Below, piece by piece: positions 1 through 9,563 of a stretch of 64,000 nucleotides of DNA. The position numbers and the translations under genes are program-made. Under the pieces are notes generated by a model that saw only the letters and a program-made list of their open reading frames with translations, ran no database searches and was not told the origin of the DNA. Source of the stretch: Kalmanozyma brasiliensis GHG001 (taxonomy: Eukaryota > Basidiomycota > Ustilaginomycetes > Ustilaginales); contig NW_015961960.1 of the NCBI RefSeq assembly GCF_000497045.1, positions 2,853 to 66,852 on the forward strand, read 5' to 3'. The stretch's first letter is position 1, and every line of letters starts with the position of its first letter.

Positions 1-432
1 GCCGAACTCGAAGAAAGCGGCTGCGCAGGAGAACTTCATTTCACCTCGCAGGAGCTTGGATCTCGGAAGGGGGGTACTGTTATGGGTTCGCTCGGGAGGT
101 ATGGGTCATTGCCGAACTCACGACTTTGGCAATACAAGCCCGGCTCGGGCTGAACTTGAGCTAGCTCCTCAAGGGACGGCTAGCCGCTATCAAGGATCAC
201 TCCAGGAAGCTTCGCAGGTAATCAGCAGGGGCAGGACTGGACACGGGCACCACCTCAAACGGTAGGATGGCCGCCAGGGCCGGATGGGGGCGTGACCAGG
301 CACACACGCAGGTTGTGCAGGTAGACAATGGGCCGGCTTAGGCTAGCTGTGCCGGCAGGAGAACCAGGCAGGGCCAGAGGTCTCTTTATATACATCACGC
401 TCGCTCGAGTAGGATGAGGCTGGGCCTCATCC
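1..432 (+). mobile_element. possible 3' end of an LTR retrotransposon (right border not found)
   Basis: Reading from base 1 in frame 1, a short open frame ends in a Lys-Gly-Gly-Thr-Val-like stretch at a purine run (GGAAGGGGGG, 65-74). Three bases later a TGTTATGGG sequence begins at 78. A polypurine tract directly before a TG dinucleotide is the usual junction between the internal domain and the 3' LTR of Ty3/Gypsy-like elements. A TATATA box at 387-392 and a perfect hairpin (GGATGAGGC/GCCTCATCC, 412-432) would suit an LTR promoter and R region. I could not find the matching CA-ended right border, and the 5' LTR lies outside the window. An ambiguous base (N) at 625 may mark an assembly problem of the sort repeats cause. 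This is inference from layout only; no reverse transcriptase or integrase sequence is visible. Confidence 0.33.
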
Positions 433-1520
433 ACTCTACTTTACATATCACGTATCTCACGTTGTCTTTGCCATCAGCGATCACTTCATTTCACCCTCTA
501 CAGTCACACAGTCACGCAGCGGCAATACAAATTGTGTTGCTGCTATATCACTGTCTGTGCCGTCTGACACAGGACTGGTCAGAACCGTCACTGACACTGC
601 AGCACCTCAACTGCAGCCGGAACCNGCCCACAGCTCTACGCCGCCGTCAAGAACACTCACGGGGCGTAGGAGCTACACCTTCAACACTGAGCTACGCCGC
701 GCTGCCTCTGAACGGAGTGTTCAAAGGGTCAGTCGATAGCCGCCTCTCACTTCGGCAGAGCAACACTACCCTACGCCGAGCTCGCTGATCTCGGCTTGCA
801 TTGCCTTGCCATTGCCGAGGTCAAGAGTCGAGCCTCGAGACGGCTATCAGGCACGCGTCCCCTTACACCTGCATGATCGCAACAAGCAAGTACTACCACC
901 ACGGCCGATCCAGGCCATTTCACTCATATCGGTGCCTCATCACACCCGATACTCACTCACACGCACGAGAATACATCAGTTTTGGAGTTCAAAGAGATTC
1001 ATTCAACTCTCGCTCGGCTCCGTCTTCACCACCACCATTACCACCACCACCCTTCCAACAGCCGAAAGGTACTTCGGCACCCCCTGATCAGGGGGTCAGC
1101 ATTTCAGCTCCGACCACCACCCTCACCCCAACCCCTCCAACAGCTGCAAAAACTCTCTAATGAAGCACAGTATTTGACGCATAATTAGGGCTATTTGATG
1201 CTTGCGCATGAGTCAATTGATCATTGCAATGTGTAGATGCATTGTTGAATGAGTGAGTGTGGTGTCTGGCGCCAATTATGTTGTCAAAAGTGGTCTGTTG
1301 AGGCACGCACGCACTGTATCTATGGCGCAGACCTCTGTTGCGGCCTGCGCGCAAATCTCTCACACCAGACTCGCAGCAATGGAAGGGATCACGGAAATTA
1401 TATTATACACGTCTCAAGGCTGCCATGAGAGGCAGCTGCGCCGAACAAGCAGGGAAAGAAAAAGTCCAGGTGCGGAATCTACAAGGGAGATATCGTGAAG
1501 AAGCAAATGCGTGTGCTGAA
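433..1520. other. intergenic, no convincing gene
   Basis: Only short, compositionally uninformative frames occur, interrupted by the N at 625. Notable points are CCA/CAC-rich simple sequence at about 1030-1060 and an 18-bp perfect palindrome at 1079-1096 with TGATCA at its centre. The last few hundred bases probably include the 3' untranslated region of the minus-strand glutamate dehydrogenase gene. Part of the left portion may still belong to the putative LTR. Confidence 0.5.
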
Positions 1521-4500
1521 TCACTGCTGTGTCGCTGAGGGCGATGGCTGAGCCAGCAGCGTCGAAACGTGCTTGTAAAAGTCGACGTGGCTGGCGTTGG
1601 GGCCGTTGGCGTAGACGAAGCTGGCGGCAACCTTTGCCGCGAACGCCGAGCGAGCGTAAGCCTCGGGGATGCGCTCGATGAGCTTGGCGAGGCCGACCTT
1701 CTTGATGAGCGTAGGAGGGAACACCTGGCCAAGCACAGCGGAGCGGAGCTGCTCGTTAGAGAAAAGGTCCGTCGCTTCGAGCTCCTCGGAGAGCTTGTTG
1801 AGCGTGGTGCTGAGCTCGGTCGAAATGGTGGATCGCGGCTTGCCAGACTCGATGTTCTCGCGCCAGATAGCCTCAAACTCGGCGCGAGCGTTGCGGCCGA
1901 TGATCGTCTGAATGTCGCGGACGTACGAGAGGTAGAAGTTGGTCGGCTTGCCGTTCTTGAAGAGCATGGACTCGACGTATTCCGCGTCCTCCAGCGAAAG
2001 ACCGCACAGCACTTCGAGCGACGACGAGGTGACACCGCCCTTGTTGGCCGAGGCGTCAGGGTAGAGGACGACGCCACGCTTCTCGAGCTCGAGACGCGCT
2101 TGCCTGGTAATGAAGAGGTTGGCACCTTCGACGATGTACTTGAAGTGAGGCTTGCCGTCCTGGTCGAAGAGCTGGTTGACGTTGGAAATGTTGATGGCCT
2201 CGGGACGGCCACCGCAGGGAACAAAGAGGTCGGCCTTGAATCGCAGATGAGCCGAATTTCGGAAAGCAACACCGTCGGGGATGATCTCGCCGGTAGGCAG
2301 CTTGACATCGTTCTGCTCGACCAAGACACGGTAGCCGTTGGCGCTGAGCTTGGACGCGTCAAAGTCCGAGATCATCTTACGAGCCTTGGCGAGGCGCACC
2401 AGCTCCTGCCTGTTGAGACCGGCAGGGTCGTAGATGACACCGCTGCCGTCAATGATGGCGACCGTCTTGTCGACGGACAGCAGGATCTCGTTGGAGCCAA
2501 GATCGCCGTCGGGACCACCCGTCTGGACCTTGGTGACCTCCTGCTCCTTGAGACCGAGCATCCTGTAGATGCCGATGATGTACTGACGCACCGACAGCGA
2601 GGTCATACCCCAGACATCGTGAGGCACACCACCGAGCGTGGCGGCTGTCTTGCCGGTGGTGAACGACTTCCACCAAGGCGCGCCACGAGCGCGAGCGTGC
2701 TCGGCGGCGAAGTCCATGAGGTCGGCCGTTCCTTCGTCAGGACCAAGGAACAGGATCTCCTCTTTGCCAAGCAGATCGACGATCTCCTCCTTGACACCGG
2801 GTGTCTGGCCCTTGATGAGCAGGTCGAGAATGGCGTCGACGTACTTCTCGAAGGCGAGCTTGGGGTTGGCATCGAGCGTCGGCAGGATGGTGCCTTTCGC
2901 TCCACCTTCTGGGATCTCCTTGTTCTTGAGATGCTGTGTCGATGCGAGGGCGTAGTTCTCGTCGAAGAGTGTGCGCTGGTTGATGGAGTAGTTCTCGCGA
3001 TTCCTGGAGCGGACGATGCGGATGCCACCTCGGGCGACATCACGGAAACGCACGTGGAAGCCACGGAACTCGGCACCAACCACAAAGATGATGCCGTAGG
3101 GCTTGACGGGGTACTCGACTTCGGGAAGGAAGCCAGGGTCGAGACGGAAGGACAAGGCGACCTTGGTTGGGGTATAGAAGTTGGTCTTGAGGACGGCCTT
3201 GTTGAAGAAGAGGAAGGACTCGAGGACCTGACGCTCGTGCGTGTTGTTGGCAGCCTTGCGGATGCGGTCGTACATCTCATTGTCGGTGAGCACTTCCTCC
3301 TTGACGAGGCGCTGGAAGGAGAGGGTGGGCACGAGCTCTTGATCGTCGGCGCCACCGGGATAGTGGATGTTGGCGAAGTGAACGTAGAGCAAGCGGATGA
3401 GAGTGGGGTGGCTCTCGATGACCTCCTGGATCGACTGACGGGTGAAGGTCTCTTCACGGAAACGCAGCTTGATCTCGTTGAGGATGGCGGCCTGCTGGGA
3501 GTCGTTCTCGTTGAGTACGTTTCGCAACGCCTGGTACGCCTGACCGAGACGGTTGCAGAAGTGCTGCGCAAAGAGCCAGCCGACGTAGGCGTAGGTGGCC
3601 TCCTGGACCGCGTGGGTGTTCTCCGCGAGGGCAGGCTGGAAGAAGGGGTTGTCCGGAAGGACGTAGATGAGGGACGCCTCCTTCATGACCTGGTGGATCG
3701 AGTGCTCGATGGGAGGGCTGTTGGACGCTGGGAGCGGGTTGAGGTAGATCGAGATGATGGTGACGTTGTTGGAGAACTGCTCGACGTACTTGCGCGACGA
3801 GAAAAGGCCGTAGAAGTGGTAGAGATCCGAGAGGGCGCTAAAGAAGCTGTTGGTGGTGCCCATGCGGTAGCCAATGACGATCCTGCGCTCTCGGCTGCCC
3901 TCGACCTCGAACATTTCGATGACGGGGCCCTGTCGGCGGAGAACCTCGTCCATGATGCTCTGGTAGATGTCGAGCGTGTTGTCGCTCGCCTTGGTGAGGA
4001 AGGTCTTGTCGGAGACGGCACGGATGTCGGCGTAGTGGGGCGAGTCGGGAGCAGGTCGAGGCTCGACAAAGTTGCACTTGGCCAAAAAGTAGCATCGAAG
4101 CTGTTGCTGCGACTGGGCCGAGACGGAGCCGGCGGAACGGTAGGTCTCGAGTCGGTAGGCCTTGTCTACGGACGACTTGTCGAGGTAGTTGGCGTCGATG
4201 CGTCGCTCCCACTGAGGGCCATCGGCTTGCGACTTGCCGGCTTGCGACGAGTGGATGAAGACGGCGCCGTTTTCGGACTCCTTTTCGAGGTCAATCTCGA
4301 GGCTGTTGGAGTGCTTGGTGTAGGCCATGATCTTGGCGCCAAAGAGCGCGAGGATGTGGTCCGCGACGGTCTCTACGTTCTCGAGAGCAAAGTAGGTATC
4401 GTCGATTCCGAGGTTCCTATGAGACGCGAGCAAGAGCGAAAATAAGGTCAGCGGTCAGTGAATGCTAGCATAATGGGTGCAAGGCGAACGGGAGAGCATG

Positions 4501-4780
4501 CTTACTGGTAGAACCAGTCCACCTCGGCGGTGACGAGATCTGGGGGCATGAAGCCTTTGCTGGAGAGGAGCTGCTTGACTTGAGCGGCCTGGTCGGCCTT
4601 GCCCTCGAAAACGGTGTCGGTGTAGCCAGCATTGTTGGCGATGACGTGGTCGATAGGGGTATGCGAGCCGCTTCTCGGGGTAGAGTTGGAGACGCTCAAG
4701 AGGGCCGACTTGACCTTGGAGATGTCGTCCAAGGACGAAGTCTGCTGCGAGCTTGCAGCGTGGTCTATCGATGGAGCCAT
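1521..4780 (-). CDS. GDH2: NAD-specific glutamate dehydrogenase
   Basis: This enzyme oxidatively deaminates glutamate to 2-oxoglutarate and ammonium with NAD, feeding amino-acid carbon into the TCA cycle. The exons are 4506-4780 and 1521-4416, giving about 1056 residues, the usual size of the large fungal enzyme. The intron 4417-4505 (89 bp, GTAAGC..CATAG) splits a Gln codon in the conserved Trp-Phe-Tyr-Gln-Asn-Leu-Gly-Ile stretch, and both sides read like the family. An ARGGIRIV motif near residue 550, EGGAKG with the catalytic-type Lys near 590, and GPDGDLGSN of the dinucleotide-binding region near 725 are all present. The ATG at 4780 is the first in frame and opens a polar leader. A TATAAG-like box lies about 220 bp upstream (5002-5007, minus strand). 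A 958-codon open frame on the opposite strand is treated as a composition artefact. Confidence 0.96.
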
Positions 4781-7700
4781 GATGAAGAGATGGATCGCGT
4801 CCAGATTCCTCGCAAAGAGGTGATCTTTCAGAGTTGAACGGTCAAACCGACAGAGGAACGGATCGAGCCGAATCTATATCAGCAACGAAACGAGGCGTGG
4901 GAACAGTCGACTCCGAGCGTGTGAACGGCGGAGGAAGCGACGATGAGAAGTACGATGTGTGTGAGAGGCAAAGTAAGGTTGAGGCAAACGGAGACATCGA
5001 GCTTATATGTCCATCACACTGGCTCGCTGACGAGGCGAACAAGCTTCTGTACGCTGTCTCGAGTGACGGCTGTGTGGGGCAGGTTGGCACGGCGCAAGAG
5101 CAACACCGGGCATGTAAAAGGAAAACAGGGCGCACTGAACGTGCCGCTGCTCCTAGCGCTCGTCGACTTCCAAAGAGTTGTGCCGGCTGTCTTCGCTCCA
5201 GAGCGTACGCAAGAGCGACACGCAACAGCTAAGCCAAGTGACATGCTGTGAGTAGAAGCAGCATCATCTGACGTGGTTCAGGCGCGGCCGGCTGCAGGCC
5301 CCGTGCTCGTTCGGAAGGTTAATTTGGTCCAACACAACCCTCCACCCACCACTTTTTTTACAACTTTTTTATTTTCCTTAAAATTTTAGCCGGTGCTCTG
5401 CCCCTGTCCACTTCGCCCTCGTGTCACAGGACCTGGCGCTTAGAATTTCTATTGAAGAGATAGCTGAATTTCCATGGCCCCCGTGGCTTGGCTCGGTTGG
5501 ACCAAGCACAGCAGTCTTGTCATCCAATCGAGATACCAAGGTAGAGCGGACTGGTTCCAGGCTGCCTACAGTGGGTGCCGGGGCGACGCGATGCGCCAAA
5601 GGAGAGGAAAGGCTGTGTTGATGCCGAGTCAAAGGTGCGAGCTGTTGTTGGTGTTGGTGTCGCACCTTTTTTGGCAAAGTGGACACGAGACCCTACAGCG
5701 CCGAACGTCGACTTTGGCCTGAGCCAAGCCGCCTCGAATTCTTTTTCCGAAAAAAATCAAGCCGAAATTGAGTCGCCTTGGCCGCGCCCCTGAGACTGCC
5801 AGGCTGTACCTTTTCCGTCCGCTTTGCGGGACCCTGAAGTCGGCTCTGTGACCGTTAAACGCGAAACAGCAACAACAACTTCGTCGTTGTCGTCGTCGGT
5901 CCCCCGATCAGCCGGAGGGAATACCCGATGAGCAGGAAGGCTCAGCATCTCTCGAGGCGAAGGGCGATCAGGATCAGGACCAGGGCTACCTTTGTTGATG
6001 GCCGCACTTGTCCCAACCCCGAACCCAAGTCAGTCGCGAAGGGGTTCGCCATACCCACACTCCATTGTTCCGCAAACCAAATGAGCCTCAGCGATAAGAG
6101 GCTGGACAGCGCCTTCGGCCTTCTTGCCGTACGCCTACACCTTCTGCTGAGATACCAAAGTTCGATCGCGCAAAGGTAGTGTCATGTGTTCTAAGCCACG
6201 ACTGAGTCATTTCGCAGCACTCATTGTGCTCTCATTGGTTCGATGAGCGTGGTGTCCAAATGCGTGTTTGCGTCTTTCGAACGCTCCTTCCCGTCATTTG
6301 GCGCCAACAGTCCTTCAAGTCAGCCCAGCAAACTCGTCGGGATGTTCTGGGCCGTGTCGTCGCATCAACGCGCCGGTCACTCGAGTTCGGATGGATCCCG
6401 AGGCACGGTCTTGTGACCATAAAACTCTTGCTGCCTTGTCGGCAAGTCGAGAGACTGGAAATCAGGCACCCAGGCGTCGAAAAGGCGAAAAATTCGAATT
6501 GATCGACGAATCACATCCCCAACTGCGCACGTCACTTTGACAGCCCACGGCCAGCGGCAGGGGCGGCAGGGGCTGTAGACATGGCCATTCTTCTTCCTGG
6601 AGCATCCTGGCACGATCATTTGACCCTACACTTCATAGCTAGCGCCGCATCATTTTCTTTCTGCTGTGCGCCAAGCTTGTCGACCGTCGAAGGAGCGAAC
6701 CGATGCCGCTTTGGGCGCAGCCCTCGTCGGAGAATTTGCGAGATCTGTCCACGTTCGACAGCTTGGTTGTCATGCGCAGAAGCTTTCGGTTGCTTTTGGC
6801 AGTCGTGATTCTGTCGTCCAGCCCCACGAGGGAAATGATGGTCACGGGCTGTCCTTGCAGGCCATCTCGACGCTCAGTTCGAGTCATCGTCTGCCAGCAG
6901 TTTCTGTCAGATGGACCGAAGTGAATCGCTAGACTCGTAGGCCAAAAGGGATTTGTTCGCAGTCCCGTTACAGCCAGCGCAGACTCTGCCAGGACTGAAT
7001 GAGGCATGGAAGAGCTGCGCAGCGTCGACTGAAGCTTGTCAAGCGTCCACCTGCACCATCGGTGTGGGGTAGTTGGAACTGGTCGTGACCCCGCATTCAT
7101 TCGCATGCCGGTCAAGTATCCGACCGTCGACACGTCTTGCGTCTTCGTCCCTCCTTATGTGCTTAAGTGGTCCCTCGTTTGCGCACCTTCCTTTCCGAAC
7201 CGCTACTCTCGCTGCGAGCTACCCCAGCACAATGAGTCTTGCGTAGGGAGAAGAGCCAGCGGTGAATTTGGCGACCTCCTTTTCGAGGCACCTTTTCCGT
7301 TGCCACTTGTTTGACGGTCTCAATCCCGACGACACGTCGCTGCATGCATCGACCGCCTCCTCGAAGTCGACAGTTCTCAAGTGTCGACTGGACTCTGCAT
7401 GCCACGTTATCTTCCGTCCGAGCGCTTTGTCGAGCGTGGACAACTGTTCCGGGCCACTGCCATCTCGCACGTCGAAGCAAATCTTGTCGATCCGCTAGCC
7501 CGATCTCCCGATCGACACTTCGGCGACTTAGCTTTTGCGCTGTCCGAACTGGCAACGCGGGCACTTTCACGGGCGAAAAGTCTGCACGACGCCCAGCAGA
7601 CCATCACTCGGCATCAGACCGCCTTGGCTTTAGACGCCGCACCTCCAGCTCGCTTCGACGTCTGCACCGAGCACCATCGTCAGCCGAGTTGATCGCCGCC

Positions 7701-8393
7701 ATGCCGCCTCACAGCTCGTTGCTCGTACAGACGAGGCGGCACGCGCATGACGTCGGGCGAGGGCATTTGCGGAGGCCTCGAAGCCATTCGATGACGGCGC
7801 TGTAACGCATGGCAGACGAGCTGCAACGAAGCGGCAGCCATGTGCGCTCAACGACAACGAGGGCGGCGCCTGACGCCACCCCACATCTCAATGTCCGCAT
7901 ATGCAGCGCTGCTCCATGCAACGCAGATCCTCCAGATTGTCTTGACCGTGCTCTCGCCGCACCACCTAGTCGCAGCCTTGCGCACTCTCTCGCGAAACCA
8001 CAAGTCCCCAGTTTCAGGGGAAGTGGGGGCGATCAAACCCAAATCTCTCTATAAGCGAGGGTCGGGTCGCGGCGAACAATTTTTACTCTGTCATCTACGC
8101 GGGCGTCGTCGCCGTGGTGTTTGCCGAATCCACTAGTCTCCGCAGGTTGGTAGAGAGAGGCGGTTCGCTCTCCGCTTGTCCAACTTCGCCGTCTCCCATC
8201 GTCTTCACTCGCTGGCTGGTCCAGAGGGCTTCCGTTTCCACCACATCCATGTGCCATCGTCATTCGTTATCTGTCATTCCTTCTACGCACCATTGACATT
8301 GTCTCGACACATTCATTCGCCACCGCACACCAAGCTCAAGGATTGCTGGCCAATCCACCACCGCATACATCACCGAACATCACCAGCACCAAC
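4781..8393. other. 3.6-kb region without a convincing gene
   Basis: The first few hundred bases are the promoter of the glutamate dehydrogenase gene. An AT-rich patch with T and A runs lies at 5350-5390. The remaining frames, up to about 160 codons around 6.6-7.8 kb, overlap one another on both strands and show no recognisable domain, signal peptide or membrane segment. The last 350 bases are pyrimidine-rich and look like promoter and 5' untranslated region of the gene at 8394. Non-coding transcripts or multi-exon genes with short exons cannot be excluded. Confidence 0.5.
8050..8054 (+). promoter_or_regulatory. TATA-like box upstream of the small membrane protein
   Basis: TATAA occurs in CTCTCTATAAGCG, about 340 bp upstream of the ATG at 8394, and is followed by pyrimidine-rich sequence typical of fungal leaders. 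Its use as a core promoter is inferred from position and sequence alone. Confidence 0.3.
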
Positions 8394-8849
8394 ATGCAGC
8401 AACCCAAGATGATCCTCGTCAAGCGCCAGGTCAACCCAGCAGCCTTCTCGGGGGTGACGGATCAGATCTCCAACGCGGGCAGTGCGGCGGGGTCCAAAGC
8501 GGCCGATGCGACCTCGGGTCTCAGCCGCGTGCAGCTATCTGTGCTGATCGTGTGCATCGTCGTCGGCCTGGTGGCGGGCGTCGCAGCGTTGTTCTGGCTC
8601 TGCTCCTGCTCGCGTCGTCGCAAGCGGGCGAGGGAGATGAGGGAGAGGTCCGACCTGTTCAAGTCGACACCGACGAGCGAGAGGATGCCCGCATACATCG
8701 CCGCGCCCGTGGACAAGAGGCCGTGGAGCAACGGCGGGTATGGAGAGAGCAGCGTCGCCCTCAACTCGAGCAATGCTAGGTATGGACATGGAAATGCGTA
8801 CGGCCAGCCAGCTCGACCCATGCCCGCCCAGCAGTCGTATCGCTTCTAG
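8394..8849 (+). CDS. small single-pass membrane protein of unknown function
   Basis: The product is 151 residues. It has no cleavable signal peptide; a Gly/Ala/Ser-rich N-terminal stretch (about 15-45) precedes one strong transmembrane helix (about 47-70). A highly basic cluster (Arg-Arg-Arg-Lys-Arg, about 74-80) and a polar Tyr/Gln/Pro-rich tail ending in Arg-Phe follow. By the positive-inside rule the C-terminus should face the cytoplasm. The ATG at 8394 (CACCAACATG) has a good initiation context. The frame stays open upstream only through non-ATG codons, so this start is preferred. I do not recognise the family; many fungal plasma-membrane and stress-sensor-like proteins share this plan, but the N-terminal part is too short for a typical glycosylated sensor. 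It stands alone, with non-coding sequence on both sides. Confidence 0.72.
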   Translation: MQQPKMILVKRQVNPAAFSGVTDQISNAGSAAGSKAADATSGLSRVQLSVLIVCIVVGLVAGVAALFWLCSCSRRRKRAREMRERSDLFKSTPTSERMPAYIAAPVDKRPWSNGGYGESSVALNSSNARYGHGNAYGQPARPMPAQQSYRF

Positions 8850-9563
8850 ATGAGCGGGTGGCGGTCCACTTTCGTATATTTCATGCTCGTCATGGCGCGC
8901 GTCATACTAGGCGTCGTTCGCTGTCCGACGCAACGCTCGACAAAGCTGTCGGTGCAAGACAAACAGACGAGTAGCGCGTCGCCACACCGGTTCCGCGAAC
9001 AGACAGAGCTGGCCGACCACATTGGCTGCTTGCTCGTCCTCGCTCGTCATCGGGATGGAGTCGTCCACAGTGGCGGTGGTCAACTTGCTTCCTTTCAGCG
9101 ACGCTGCATCCAGGCTTGTCCCGGCTTTAGCGACCCACTTCAGTTCTCCCAAGGACAGACCTCGACCCAATTCATGTCCACCTCGCTTAGCACCCGCTGA
9201 AGAGCCGCACACATGCTCGACTAAGCAGAGGGCCGACCTCTTCGCAGAGCTCTACTCTCAGCAAGGTCGAGCACTCTTCTCGTTTTCCCTCGGACACTCG
9301 TTTCGTGTTTTGTATCAATTCTTCTGCTGTATACTACTCCCGCCTGATATCTTGGGCATTTCATACATACCAATATCACACTTTCTGCCAATGAGCTCCT
9401 TGAGCGACGCATTCACAGGAAAAGACAATCTTGACGGGCTGTCGCCAAGACGTCACTCAAACAACCACAGAGAAGCTTCATCGAGACTTTGAATTGCGTA
9501 CGCACGAAGCGCGTTCTGAGGAGGTTGAAGGTCGATCCTCCCTTTGCCCAGCGTGCGCTAAGC
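8850..9563. other. intergenic between convergent genes
   Basis: This 714-bp interval holds the expected 3' regions of the plus-strand membrane protein and the minus-strand F-box gene. No coding frame with recognisable content was seen. Confidence 0.6.

Noticed and set aside
1569..4445. 958-residue plus-strand ORF as a gene
   Set aside because: It is exactly antisense to GDH2, has low-complexity Val/Leu/Glu/Asp/Gly composition and no domain; similar shadows occur over other highly expressed genes here.
7311..7805. 164-residue plus-strand ORF in the left gene-poor interval
   Set aside because: Starts at a non-ATG codon and is Arg/Ser/His-rich without any recognisable motif.
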